Source: Colimorpha_A sp045593985
GTDB taxonomy: Bacteria; Bacillota; Clostridia; Oscillospirales; CAG-272
Reading direction: 5' to 3'
DNA length: 23,477 bases
Assembly: GCA_045593985.1 (NCBI GenBank)
Contig: JAZNXR010000014.1
Coordinates: 1-23,477 of the forward strand
The notes below the pieces were generated by a model. It saw only the letters and a list, made by a program, of their open reading frames with translations. It had not been told where the DNA came from and ran no database searches. Within the stretch, counting starts at the first letter, position 1; each line of letters starts with the position of its first letter. A program made the translations under genes and the position numbers. Positions 1 through 8,452 of the stretch are shown piece by piece.

Positions 1-537
1 TGCATATACGACGCTGCGGAAGCTTTTTTCGAATCCCAAAAGGAATGCAACCGAAATGATCAGCGTAAAAAGCTTTAAGAGAATGTTAAAGAAAGAGAAC
101 TGAAAGCCCTTTCCCTCAAAGCGAAGCTGTGTCAGGGAAAAGTGCTGTATAACGATAAACGGAAACATTGCCGCCATAAGACAAACGGCAAGCGTTTCGT
201 TTTTGTTTCCAAAAAGCAAATAGCTAACGGGGCGGTTTGCCGCTATAAGCGTTGCGCCTATAATAAGGGACAGAACAAAGGACGGGAAGCAAGCATTGAG
301 CAACAGCTCGTTCCTTTTTTCGTCTTTGGCGGAAGCGAACTCACGTGCATACGCTTGATCCATACCCAAATAGACGATCGCCGTCAACAGTCCCTGTGCG
401 GCGGTGAACATACTTGCTCTGCCGTACTCTGCTGGGGATATGAAGCGCGTAATTATCGGTATCAGTATAATACCGAAGAATGCGCTTGCGATCGGGCCTA
501 AGGAGAACCCGGCCAACTTCTTAAAATATTTCTTCAT
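1..537 (-). CDS. Wzx-like polysaccharide flippase (partial, C-terminus outside window)
   Basis: The minus frame runs open from ATG at 537 to the left edge, giving 179 N-terminal residues beginning MKKYFKKLAGFSLGPIASAF. It shows the usual start of the polysaccharide transporter (PST/MOP, Wzx/RfbX) family: a short basic N-terminus, a first membrane helix (about 9-32), the family-like stretch ITRFISPAEYGRASMFTAAQ, then further hydrophobic helices (about 82-100, 113-130, 155-175). Members flip undecaprenyl-pyrophosphate-linked glycan repeats across the cytoplasmic membrane. The start is supported by AAGG six bases upstream of the ATG. It follows the polymerase gene by 36 bases, and a flippase next to a Wzy-type polymerase and glycosyltransferases fits a Wzx/Wzy pathway. 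Only about a third of the protein is visible, so teichoic- or teichuronic-type exporters of the same fold cannot be excluded. Confidence 0.85.
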   Translation of the reverse strand, partial: MKKYFKKLAGFSLGPIASAFFGIILIPIITRFISPAEYGRASMFTAAQGLLTAIVYLGMDQAYAREFASAKDEKRNELLLNACFPSFVLSLIIGATLIAANRPVSYLLFGNKNETLAVCLMAAMFPFIVIQHFSLTQLRFEGKGFQFSFFNILLKLFTLIISVAFLLGFEKSFRSVVYA

Positions 538-573
538 ATAAAGCCTTTATTTGAGAATCTTTTCGATTTCATT

Positions 574-1959
574 TTATGCTTTTTTCGCTAATTCTTCTAT
601 GTTATCGCTATTTTTCTCTCGTTTGCTTTCTAAATGCTCCATCAGGGGAGAAAGCGCAAAGAAGTACATAAGTATAATAATTCGGTTAAAGGTAGTAGCG
701 TTTGCCTCAAGGACGGTGTATGCACCGTATACGACCACGGAGGCAAGCACAAAGATATTAATGACGTTATGCCTGTTCCTGAATGAAAAGCGAATTGCCT
801 TGATGCCGCTCCAGGCATGTAAAAGCAACAGAAATACGCCGGAAAGAAATCCGTATTTGTACGCAAATTGAATTTGTGTGCAATGAGACGATCTCGTTTC
901 GATTTCGCCGTCGGCTCCGTATACAACGTCCTCATGACTGTGTCCGAAGAATCCGACCTCCTTGGCATAAATACGCCAAAGCTCGGTTCTTCCCGTTGTA
1001 AAGGCATTCATGCTTGAGCTGTCCTGATTCAGACGTCCCAAAAAGTAATCGTTGATATTATTTATGATCTCGTCAGGAGATTCAAGATCGTCCATCAAAT
1101 TGGGCATATCATAAAACTCAAAGTTGAGTTTATTTTCAAGCTTTGTTTTTAAAAATTCCGTTCCCAAATACACACGGACGGTCACCGGGATCATCACCGC
1201 TATTGCGGCAATTACGCATGCCGCTTTGCAGAGCGTTTTAACAGCTCCCATTTTGAAAACAAACGCCATTACAAATGTGACGACCAAGCTCAGAATAGCA
1301 ACGAACATTCCGCCTCTTGATGAGGAATAAAAAATCATCGCAGACGCCGTGCCGATGCCAAGGGCATACAGGATTGTGTGAAGCCATTTTTTGCTTGCAA
1401 TCAAACGCTGTGCCATACAGGTTATAGCCGCAACACAGTAAAGTGCCGAGGAATTCGGGTTATACCATATACTTGCATAACCGCCTCCACGTATTGGCGC
1501 AAATATTGCACACGCGAAAAGATATATCGGGAAGGAGATGCAGACGGCCTTGATTACGGCGTCGAGCAGCTTCTCATAGTTTTCGTGCCAGCCGAGATGA
1601 AGAAGCGGAAAAGCTGCCGCCCATAGAATAAGCTCGGCAAGGTCATCGCGATTTTTAAAAATCGTGTTAATGGCGATAAACGCCGTTATGACTATCCAAC
1701 AAAATGTGCCGAATTTGCTGAGCTTGATCGGTCTCATTTCGGGACGGAAGCCAAGAATTATAATTACACTCAAGAGCAATATTGAGGGAATATATAAAAC
1801 CAAATGACGCAGGTTGAATGCCGCACTGGTCAGTGTCATCTGCAATAGTAAAAGAGTAAGCATGCAGGCGGTCAGTATTCGCTGTTTTATTGTCGGACTT
1901 ATACGATCAAGAAAAGTGCCAATAGGCTGACCGATATATTTAATGAAGGTTTTTTGCAT
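574..1959 (-). CDS. Wzy / O-antigen ligase-like polysaccharide polymerase
   Basis: 461-residue integral membrane protein with about ten or more hydrophobic segments and one large hydrophilic loop (about residues 275-365) ahead of the last helices. That is the topology of the O-antigen ligase/polymerase (Wzy_C/WaaL) family. The stretch SSSRGGMFVAI in a membrane segment before the loop, and GRTELWRIY inside it, match conserved spots of that family. The likely job is polymerising flipped lipid-linked repeats on the outer face of the membrane; a ligase role is the alternative. I place the start at ATG 1959, preceded by AGAGGA at about nine bases, rather than at an in-frame TTG at 1986 that would overlap the upstream gene. 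It lies 19 bases after the preceding glycosyltransferase and 36 bases before the flippase, in the same operon. Confidence 0.82.
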   Translation of the reverse strand: MQKTFIKYIGQPIGTFLDRISPTIKQRILTACMLTLLLLQMTLTSAAFNLRHLVLYIPSILLLSVIIILGFRPEMRPIKLSKFGTFCWIVITAFIAINTIFKNRDDLAELILWAAAFPLLHLGWHENYEKLLDAVIKAVCISFPIYLFACAIFAPIRGGGYASIWYNPNSSALYCVAAITCMAQRLIASKKWLHTILYALGIGTASAMIFYSSSRGGMFVAILSLVVTFVMAFVFKMGAVKTLCKAACVIAAIAVMIPVTVRVYLGTEFLKTKLENKLNFEFYDMPNLMDDLESPDEIINNINDYFLGRLNQDSSSMNAFTTGRTELWRIYAKEVGFFGHSHEDVVYGADGEIETRSSHCTQIQFAYKYGFLSGVFLLLLHAWSGIKAIRFSFRNRHNVINIFVLASVVVYGAYTVLEANATTFNRIIILMYFFALSPLMEHLESKREKNSDNIEELAKKA

Positions 1960-1978
1960 TTTAAAAATTCCTCTGTAA

Positions 1979-3130
1979 TCAATCAAGAGTCATAACGGAT
2001 AGGCTTGAAAACAATTCCGTATACTTTCGAGCGTTATTCTCCCAAGTCAAGGTAAGAGCATCTTCCCTGCCGTTATTTGCAATAGCCGAAGCCTGATCGG
2101 GATTATTTATACAGAAATCAATAATCTTTACAATGGCTTCGTAATCATCGGACGGTACAAGATAGCCGTTTTCGCCGGAGCGAATAACGTCTGCTATTCC
2201 CTGCCCCTCGGTTCCTATGGCAATACATCCTGCAGCCATTGCTTCAAGATATACGATACCAAAGCCCTCGGGCTTGCTTGCCATTACAAAAAAGGTAGAT
2301 TTGCAAAGCTCCACGAAAACCTCTTCATTAGGCAACTGCCCAAGAAAAAAAACCTTTTCGGTAATTCCCAGAGAATCGCAAAGCTGACGAAGATTGTCAA
2401 GCTCGGCACCTTGACCTACGATATAAAGCTCCATACCGGAATACCTTTTTATCAGCTCCGAAAAGGCTTGAATCGTTACGTTAACACGCTTTGAAGGGAC
2501 AAGATTTCCCACTTGAATCATGCGTAAGGGTAGGCGGCTATTGTTCTTCGGTATATTGTGAGGAACGAAGCCGTTATGAATTACCTCAATAGGCGTAGCA
2601 GTACCGCAGGTACGCAGAGAGTCTGCCAAAGCAGAGCTGACAGCTACGATACGGTCGGCTTTGTCGCAGGCTGCGCAAAGCTCCTTGACCTTTCCGCGCT
2701 GTAACGGTATTGCGGTATCGCTTCCGTGGGTAGTAACTACCAGCGGACAGCCAAACTTGTTCTTTAACCACGCTCCGATATCGCTGTCGAAGCCAAGCGT
2801 ATGAGCGTGTATAACGTCGGGGCGAAAATCCTTGAAAATGCGTCTACTATGAGACCTTATAGCGGATATGGCGCTGCGGACATTAAATCCGCCGTCGCCG
2901 TATCCCGACAATGTTACGTATCTTAAATCAAATAATTCGACACCGTCAACCTGAGAGGTTTGCAGACCTTTTCCAATACGTTTTCCGTCTCGTCCGACCT
3001 TTCCTACGCCGTTCGGTATGATTACACGGACTTTGTGTCCCATACGGACGAATTCGCGTATCTGATTGTGAACGAAGGAAAAGCTCAGATTCTGATACAG
3101 TCCGTAATGACAGACGACAAGTATGTTCAT
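1979..3130 (-). CDS. Glycosyltransferase family 4 (GT-B fold)
   Basis: 383-residue cytosolic protein with two Rossmann-like halves. The N-terminal acceptor domain begins MNILVVCHYG and contains DVIHAHTLGF (about 105-114) and VVTTHGSD (about 131-138). The C-terminal donor domain begins near RMIQVGNLVPSKR and carries the EX7E motif (E288 and E296, within PEGFGIVYLE) that binds the nucleotide-sugar donor in retaining GT4 enzymes. It probably adds one sugar to the lipid-linked repeat unit; donor and acceptor cannot be read from the sequence. Start ATG 3130 has a strong purine-rich GAGGGGGG ribosome binding site. It follows the WbpB-type gene by 65 bases, the largest gap in this operon, and precedes the polymerase gene. 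Confidence 0.9.
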   Translation of the reverse strand: MNILVVCHYGLYQNLSFSFVHNQIREFVRMGHKVRVIIPNGVGKVGRDGKRIGKGLQTSQVDGVELFDLRYVTLSGYGDGGFNVRSAISAIRSHSRRIFKDFRPDVIHAHTLGFDSDIGAWLKNKFGCPLVVTTHGSDTAIPLQRGKVKELCAACDKADRIVAVSSALADSLRTCGTATPIEVIHNGFVPHNIPKNNSRLPLRMIQVGNLVPSKRVNVTIQAFSELIKRYSGMELYIVGQGAELDNLRQLCDSLGITEKVFFLGQLPNEEVFVELCKSTFFVMASKPEGFGIVYLEAMAAGCIAIGTEGQGIADVIRSGENGYLVPSDDYEAIVKIIDFCINNPDQASAIANNGREDALTLTWENNARKYTELFSSLSVMTLD

Positions 3131-3195
3131 TTGGCAAGTCCCCCCTCAAATCGGCAGAAGCGTCAATACAAAGTTGTTGTAAATGTTGCGTTTTA

Positions 3196-4278
3196 TTATT
3201 TTGCGCCGAAACGACCTACAAAATCCGTAGAAGCAACATCCTTTAAGGGAAGCTTTACTGACTTGCCGGTTGAAGCAGACAGATAGATTGCAAGGATCAT
3301 TTCAAGCGCATTGCGTCCCGCAACTGCATCAACGTAGGGCTTGCGGTCGTTCTTGATCGCATCCATAACGTCGGCAAACAGGCTCGTGTGTCCGTTACCG
3401 TATACATTAGAGGTAGCTTCTTCAAGACATTTGTTCTTTTCGTCAGCTTCGCTTTCATCAGCGAAGTTCCAAACGTCGATATTATTCGTCGAGGTGCCGC
3501 CAAGCTTGACGGTGCCTGTTTCTCCGAACAAATAAAGGGTTTCTTCGAGGTTTTTGGGATACACGTTAGTCGTACCCTCAATCGTTCCGACTGCGCCGTT
3601 CTTAAACTTAACGACCGCCATGCCGATATCCTCGCACTCAAGGTAGTCGTGGAACTGCTGCATCGTTACGCCGTACACCTCGTCGACCTCGTCGCCCATC
3701 ATCCAGCGGAGAAGGTCTATGCCGTGAATACACTGATTCATAAGGCAACCGCCGTCCTGCGCCCATGTTCCTCTCCAGGGAGCCTGAGTATAATAGCCCT
3801 GATTACGGTTCCAACGAACGTGAATAGAGCCGTGAGAAATACGGCCGAAGCGACCGCCCTCAAGAGCATGGCGCATTTCCTGAACTGCGATGTTAAAGCG
3901 GTTCTGATGGCAGGCAGAAACCTTAACGCCCTTTTTCTCGCTGCGGGAAATGATTTCCTCAGCGTCAGCCATCGACATAGCCATCGGCTTTTCAATTATT
4001 ACGTTTATACCGTTATCTATGCAGTAGAGCGCGATCTCGGCGTGAACGCCGCTTTCGGTTGCAATAGAAACAAGCTCAAGCTCATTTTCCTCAATCATTT
4101 TCTTGTAGTCGGTATAACGCTTGATCGAGGCATCGTTTTGCAGACCGTGCTTTGCAAGCAGGTTCTCCATTGCCTCGGGAATTATATCGCAGACCGCAAC
4201 GATATTCAGCTTGTTGTTTACAGCCGCCTTTATATGATTGGTTGAGATACGGCCGCAACCGATAAGCGCATAATTCAT
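3196..4278 (-). CDS. wbpB: Gfo/Idh/MocA oxidoreductase, WbpB/WlbA type
   Basis: 360 residues. The N-terminal NAD-binding Rossmann domain opens with MNYALIGCGRIS (GxGxxx loop) and is followed by the family motif EKP (in IEKPMAM, about 95-101), whose lysine is catalytic. In the C-terminal domain, WRGTWAQDGGCLMNQCIHGI places a histidine (in NQCIH) where the family has its second catalytic residue; this pattern resembles WlbA/WbpB. Those enzymes oxidise C3 of UDP-N-acetylglucosaminuronic acid to the 3-keto sugar, which a WbpE-type aminotransferase then aminates. The three other enzymes of that route are in the same operon, which supports this specificity over other sugar dehydrogenases of the superfamily. 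Start ATG 4278 has AAAGGAG seven bases upstream. The gene is 12 bases after the second GT4 gene. Confidence 0.85.
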   Translation of the reverse strand: MNYALIGCGRISTNHIKAAVNNKLNIVAVCDIIPEAMENLLAKHGLQNDASIKRYTDYKKMIEENELELVSIATESGVHAEIALYCIDNGINVIIEKPMAMSMADAEEIISRSEKKGVKVSACHQNRFNIAVQEMRHALEGGRFGRISHGSIHVRWNRNQGYYTQAPWRGTWAQDGGCLMNQCIHGIDLLRWMMGDEVDEVYGVTMQQFHDYLECEDIGMAVVKFKNGAVGTIEGTTNVYPKNLEETLYLFGETGTVKLGGTSTNNIDVWNFADESEADEKNKCLEEATSNVYGNGHTSLFADVMDAIKNDRKPYVDAVAGRNALEMILAIYLSASTGKSVKLPLKDVASTDFVGRFGAK

Positions 4279-4290
4279 TTCAGTTCTCCT

Positions 4291-5406
4291 TTAACTATTT
4301 AAAATGTCTTCATACAGCGCAAGAAGCTTTTTTTCCTCAACGCTCCAGTTGAATTCTTCCTTTACTGCACGTCTGCCGTTTTCACCCATTTTACGGGCTT
4401 CGTCGGGGTTATCAAGCAGATAACGTATTGCAGAAGCAACATCCTCGGCGTCGTCAGGAGAGACGCAAATACCGAGCTTGTACTGCTCTGCCATTTTGTC
4501 ATTATACGGGCTATGAGACAGTATCACGGGAAGTCCCATTGACATATACTCATACACCTTGATGCCGAAGGTATCGATTTTCAGATATTGTCCTTGGTCA
4601 AGAAGCGTACAAAGTCCGACCTGACTTTCAGAGAGAAGGCTCATAACCTCTTTGCGGCTCAGGCTTCCCCTTTCATCAACACAGGAAAATTCCGGCATTG
4701 AAGCGAGCTTCTCGCGGTATTCCGCAGGGGAAAACACGCCTGCCAATGCAAGCTTGGCATCCGCCTTGCTCGCAGCAAGCATATTTACCGTTATTCCACG
4801 TGCTTCCGTCAAGCCGCCCACATAGCAAACCTGACGCTCACGTTTTTCGGCGTTCGGATCGTACAGATCGAAGAACTCCTCTAAAATTGCGGCATTACTG
4901 ATGATCGAAACTCTGTTACACATGCCCTCAAACGGATTTTTTCCGCCCATGGTGCAAGGAAAAATAACAGCATCGATACGCTTTAATATACGGCGCTCGT
5001 ATTTTCCGTAGCAAGAGGCAATCAAGCGCGAAAGCCAAGCGGGAAGATACGGTTTATGCTTTAGCTGCTCCGTGTATCTTTCGTGGCTGTCAAAGATAAC
5101 CCTCTTGCCCTTTCGCTTCAGCTTGAGCGCATATGAAAGCAATTCGGGATCATGAAGATGATACACGTCAGCATCAAGCGACAAGGCGGTACGATATGCC
5201 TTCTTTGCAGTAAAGAGCATTCTCTTTAAGCGATTCTTCTCCGGAGCGCCGAAGCCGACTATATTAACTCCGTTTTTTTCGTAGCTTTCGCCTTGTTCAA
5301 CAAGATAGACCTCGTGTCCGGCTTTGGCAAGTGACACACATTCCTTATGGAAGATTCTGACGTCCTCGGGATTGTGCGCACTGGTCACATGGCAAATTTT
5401 AGCCAT
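4291..5406 (-). CDS. Glycosyltransferase family 4 (GT-B fold)
   Basis: 371-residue protein with the N-terminal signature of a GT4 subgroup (MAKICHVTSAHNPEDVRIF) and then DADVYHLHDPELL (about 99-111) and VIFDSHERYTEQ (about 124-135). In the donor domain, KVYEYMSMGLPVILS occupies the usual EX7E region, with E-Y-M-S-M-G as in many polysaccharide GT4 enzymes. It is predicted to be soluble or membrane-associated on the cytoplasmic side and to add a sugar to the lipid-linked repeat. The stop codon of the WbpA-type gene (5407-5409) is directly followed by this ATG (TAAATG), and its GAGG ribosome binding site lies inside the preceding gene, so translation is likely coupled. The sugar transferred cannot be assigned. 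Confidence 0.88.
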   Translation of the reverse strand: MAKICHVTSAHNPEDVRIFHKECVSLAKAGHEVYLVEQGESYEKNGVNIVGFGAPEKNRLKRMLFTAKKAYRTALSLDADVYHLHDPELLSYALKLKRKGKRVIFDSHERYTEQLKHKPYLPAWLSRLIASCYGKYERRILKRIDAVIFPCTMGGKNPFEGMCNRVSIISNAAILEEFFDLYDPNAEKRERQVCYVGGLTEARGITVNMLAASKADAKLALAGVFSPAEYREKLASMPEFSCVDERGSLSRKEVMSLLSESQVGLCTLLDQGQYLKIDTFGIKVYEYMSMGLPVILSHSPYNDKMAEQYKLGICVSPDDAEDVASAIRYLLDNPDEARKMGENGRRAVKEEFNWSVEEKKLLALYEDILNS

Positions 5407-6726
5407 TTACAGAACCTCGATGTTTTCCTTATTTTCAATATTCTTGGTGACGTTCTTGCAGTCGAACACAGGCACGCCTGCGCTTGCAACCATCTCGTAA
5501 TCTACGTTTGTATGAGCAGTTGTGATGCAAACGAGGTCATAGCTGTTGAGGATCTCCTTGCTGATGGCGGGAATTCCCTCGTACCACTTGCCGTTTTCAC
5601 GATACTTTGCAATATAAGGATCGTAGAAGTCAACGAGCGCACCGGTCTTATGGAATTCTTCAATTACACGGATAGCGGGGCTTTCACGGTAATCGTCGAT
5701 ATCCTGCTTATAGGCAACGCCCAGAACGAGAACCTTCGAGCCGTTAAGGGACTTCTTGAAGCGATTAAGAATCTTTCCTGCACGCTCAACGGTATATTCG
5801 GGCATACGGTCATTAACCATCATGGATGCCTCGATCATGCTGGTGTGGAAGCCGTATTCACGAGCCTTCCAGCTGAGATAGTAGGGATCAAGCGGAATGC
5901 AGTGACCGCCGAGACCTGGGCCGGGATAGAATGCCTGGAAGCCGTAGGGCTTGGTCTTAGCGGCATCGATTACCTCCCAGATATTAATACCCATCTTGTT
6001 GCAGAGAATTGCAAGCTCGTTAACAAGGCCGATATTGATGTTACGGTAGGTGTTTTCGAGAATCTTCTCCATTTCCGCAACAGCGGGGGAAGAAACCGTG
6101 TGAATTTCGCTGTCGAGGATCGAACGGTAAACCATTGCGATTACCTCAACGGCATCCTCACCGATAGCGCCGACTACCTTGGGGGTGTTGCTCGTCTTAT
6201 AAATAAGGTTACCGGGATCGACTCTCTCGGGAGAGAAGCCGAGGTAGAAGTCCTCACCGCACTTAAGTCCGCTTCCGTTTTCGAGAATGGGCTTAAGAAG
6301 CTCCTCTGTCGTGCCGGGATAGGTAGTCGATTCGAGAACGACCATCGTTCCCTTCTTCAAATACTTTGCAATTGCCTCAGCGGAGGAACGAACATAGCTG
6401 ATGTCGGGCTGCTGATGCGCATCAAGGGGAGTCGGAACGCAGATTGCAATGAAGTCCATATTGCAAATCTCGGAAAAGTCCGTTGTAGCTCTGAGCATTC
6501 CGGAAGCAACAAGCTCCGCAAGATCGGAGTCAACTACGTCACCGATATAGTTTTTACCGCTGTTTACAAGGTCAACCTTTTCCTTCTGAACGTCGAAGCC
6601 AAGCGTTTTGAAGCCGTGCTTCGCCTTGTCAACTGCAAGGGGAAGTCCAACGTAGCCAAGGCCGCAAACTCCCATGGTCAAGGTTTTGTTTTCAATTTTT
6701 TTGATAAGCTCCTGTTTCATAGACAT
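5407..6726 (-). CDS. wbpA: UDP-N-acetylglucosamine 6-dehydrogenase, WbpA type
   Basis: 439 residues from the chosen start. It has an NAD-binding motif GVCGLGYVGLPLA near the N-terminus, the central dimerisation helices (SSPAVAEMEKILENTYRNIN), and the catalytic cysteine in FYPGPGLGGHCIPLDPYYL (about C276). The FYPGPGLGGHCIP form with the following WKAREYGF resembles the WbpA/TuaD-WecC superfamily branch that oxidises UDP-GlcNAc at C6 by two NAD-dependent steps to UDP-GlcNAcA. A UDP-ManNAc or UDP-GalNAc dehydrogenase is the alternative; the neighbouring WbpB/D/E-type genes favour UDP-GlcNAc. Two ATGs compete. At 6735 the AGAGGAG site would sit only 1-2 bases upstream, while at 6726 it is about ten bases upstream and the ATG follows the previous stop by one base, so 6726 is preferred. 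Confidence 0.88.
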   Translation of the reverse strand: MSMKQELIKKIENKTLTMGVCGLGYVGLPLAVDKAKHGFKTLGFDVQKEKVDLVNSGKNYIGDVVDSDLAELVASGMLRATTDFSEICNMDFIAICVPTPLDAHQQPDISYVRSSAEAIAKYLKKGTMVVLESTTYPGTTEELLKPILENGSGLKCGEDFYLGFSPERVDPGNLIYKTSNTPKVVGAIGEDAVEVIAMVYRSILDSEIHTVSSPAVAEMEKILENTYRNINIGLVNELAILCNKMGINIWEVIDAAKTKPYGFQAFYPGPGLGGHCIPLDPYYLSWKAREYGFHTSMIEASMMVNDRMPEYTVERAGKILNRFKKSLNGSKVLVLGVAYKQDIDDYRESPAIRVIEEFHKTGALVDFYDPYIAKYRENGKWYEGIPAISKEILNSYDLVCITTAHTNVDYEMVASAGVPVFDCKNVTKNIENKENIEVL

Positions 6727-6727
6727 A

Positions 6728-7306
6728 TTAGTCATTCTCCTCTGTAACTATATCATTAATCTTTTTATATTTCTTTTCACAGGCGGGGCAGATTGCCTCA
6801 TCACCTGAAAAATTCAGCTTTGCTCCGCACTGACATACATATCCGTGAATTCTTGCGGGAGTTCCGTATACCATTGCGTAATCCGGCACATTCTTCGTCA
6901 CAACCGAGCCTGCGCCGACGAAGGCGTATCTTCCGATATCGTGACCGCAGACGATCGTCGCATTAGCTCCGATGCTTGCGCCCTTCTTGATAACGGTTTT
7001 TCTGTACTCCGTCTTACGCTCAATGAATGCACGGGGATTGATTACGTTTGTAAACACGCAGGATGGCCCTAAGAATACGCCGTCCTCGCAAACGACACCG
7101 GTATACACCGAGACGTTATTCTGAATCTTAACACCGTTTCCCAGGATAACACCGGGGGAAATAACGACGTTTTGACCTATGTTACATTTGTTTCCGATCG
7201 TACAGCCGCTCATGATATGGGAAAAGTGCCAGATTTTCGTTCCCTCTCCGATAGTACAACCGTCGTCAACGTAGCTTGACTCGTGAACGAAATAGTTTTT
7301 CTCCAT
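6728..7306 (-). CDS. wbpD: Left-handed beta-helix N-acetyltransferase, WbpD type, with C-terminal zinc-ribbon-like tail
   Basis: 192 residues dominated by hexapeptide repeats (for example CTIGEGTKIWHFSHI, GCTIGNKCNIGQNVVI and later IGANATIVCGHDIGRYAFVG) that form the trimeric left-handed beta-helix of acyl-CoA-dependent acetyltransferases. WbpD homologues acetylate the 3-amino group of UDP-GlcNAc(3NH2)A to the 2,3-diacetamido sugar. The last 40 residues carry CQCG and, about 15 residues on, CPAC followed by KKYKKIND, which looks like a four-cysteine zinc ribbon. I choose ATG 7306, whose A overlaps the TGA of the aminotransferase gene (TGATG) and which has GGAGG about nine bases upstream; a GTG at 7309 is the alternative. 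The arrangement indicates coupled translation with the aminotransferase. Confidence 0.87.
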   Translation of the reverse strand: MEKNYFVHESSYVDDGCTIGEGTKIWHFSHIMSGCTIGNKCNIGQNVVISPGVILGNGVKIQNNVSVYTGVVCEDGVFLGPSCVFTNVINPRAFIERKTEYRKTVIKKGASIGANATIVCGHDIGRYAFVGAGSVVTKNVPDYAMVYGTPARIHGYVCQCGAKLNFSGDEAICPACEKKYKKINDIVTEEND

Positions 7307-8433
7307 CACAGCGCCTCCAAAACCGAATCAATAACGAGCTTTTGCTCCTCCTCGGTCATATAAGGATGCATCGGAAGCGAAAGCGTTCTCGCGCAGTAAT
7401 CATCGGAATTAACGAAGGTCTCTGCATAATGCGGCTCGTGTTCAAAAACAGGCAACGCATGCTGAGGCGTTGGGTAGTAGATCATATTCGGGATACCCTT
7501 TGCGCTGAGATGTGCAACAACTCTGTCTCGTGTTTCGGTATCCTTTGCAAGAATAGCATACTGAGCGTATACCGAAATGCATTCGTCCTGAACGAACGGC
7601 GTAACGAAATCGTCCTTGAACGCCTCGTTATAGCGCTTGGCGACCTTCTGGCGATCGTCAACCTCGTAATCCTTAAGAGCCTTGAATTTAGGAAGCAGGA
7701 TAGCCGCCTGAATCGTATCAAGACGGGAGTTCATTCCTACACGAACATTATCGTATTTTCCCTTCGGGCCCTTGCCGTGAACGCATATTGAACGGATAAT
7801 TGCCGCGATTTCGTCGTCATCAACGAAGATCGCACCGCCGTCTCCGTAGCATCCGAGGGGCTTTGCGGGGAAGAACGAGGTCGTTGCGATATCACCGAAC
7901 GAGCAGCATTTCTTTCCCTTGTAGGAAGCGCCGAAGCTCTGTGCGGCGTCCTCTATCAAAACAAGCCCGTACTTTTCGCAAATCGGAATTATCTTATCGT
8001 AATCGCAGGGGTTTCCGAGGATATCAACGGCAACCACCGCCTTGGGAGTTAGCTTTCCCTCGGCAAGCACTGCCTGAATCTGCTTTTCGAGGCTCTCGGG
8101 GCAAAGGTTATACGTGTCGGGCTGAACATCGCAGAAAACCGATGCAGCACCGAACATTTTTGACGGCTCTGTGGAGGATATGAAGGTAATGTCGGGACAA
8201 AATACCGCATCTCCTGCTCCTATACCGTAAACCATATAAGCAATTTGAAGCGCATCGGTTCCGTTTGCACAGCTAATGCAGTGCTTCCTGCCAACGTAAG
8301 AGGCAAACTCCTCTTCAAGCTGCTTTACCGGAGCGCCGCCGATATACTGGCCTGCGTCAAGCACCTTTCTTATGCTTTCATCAATTTCCGCTTTCAGCGC
8401 ATTATACTGCGCCTTCAAGTCAATAAATTGCAT
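7306..8433 (-). CDS. wbpE: DegT/DnrJ/EryC1/StrS PLP aminotransferase, WbpE type
   Basis: 375-residue fold-type I aminotransferase. Visible family marks are the N-terminal MQFIDLKAQY, GQYIGGAPVKQLEEEFA, the phosphate-binding CANGTDALQ (about 55-63), the aspartate of EDAAQSFGA (D162) that pairs with the PLP ring nitrogen, and the Schiff-base lysine K191 in SFFPAKPLGCYGDGGAIF. WbpE enzymes transfer an amino group from glutamate to the C3 ketone made by WbpB. The local context (WbpA-, WbpB- and WbpD-type genes) supports that substrate, although the superfamily also contains C4 aminotransferases. Start ATG 8433 has AAGGAC about six bases upstream. It follows the first GT4 gene by 19 bases and overlaps the acetyltransferase start. 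Confidence 0.9.
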   Translation of the reverse strand: MQFIDLKAQYNALKAEIDESIRKVLDAGQYIGGAPVKQLEEEFASYVGRKHCISCANGTDALQIAYMVYGIGAGDAVFCPDITFISSTEPSKMFGAASVFCDVQPDTYNLCPESLEKQIQAVLAEGKLTPKAVVAVDILGNPCDYDKIIPICEKYGLVLIEDAAQSFGASYKGKKCCSFGDIATTSFFPAKPLGCYGDGGAIFVDDDEIAAIIRSICVHGKGPKGKYDNVRVGMNSRLDTIQAAILLPKFKALKDYEVDDRQKVAKRYNEAFKDDFVTPFVQDECISVYAQYAILAKDTETRDRVVAHLSAKGIPNMIYYPTPQHALPVFEHEPHYAETFVNSDDYCARTLSLPMHPYMTEEEQKLVIDSVLEAL

Positions 8434-8452
8434 ATCTGTCCTTCTTTCTGAG

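Noticed and set aside
142..501. 119-codon open frame on the plus strand near the left edge
   Set aside because: The minus frame is open throughout and encodes a convincing Wzx-like N-terminus; the plus product has no recognisable features.
1960..1986. TTG start that would extend the polymerase gene by nine codons
   Set aside because: It overlaps the previous gene and lacks a site at proper distance; AGAGGA points to ATG 1959.
3388..4245. 285-codon open frame on the plus strand
   Set aside because: It is a mirror of the Gfo/Idh/MocA gene on the minus strand; the minus product has full family motifs.
5347..6747. 466-codon open frame on the plus strand
   Set aside because: It is antisense to the WbpA-type dehydrogenase gene, whose motifs and ribosome binding site are clear. 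The plus product shows no family features.
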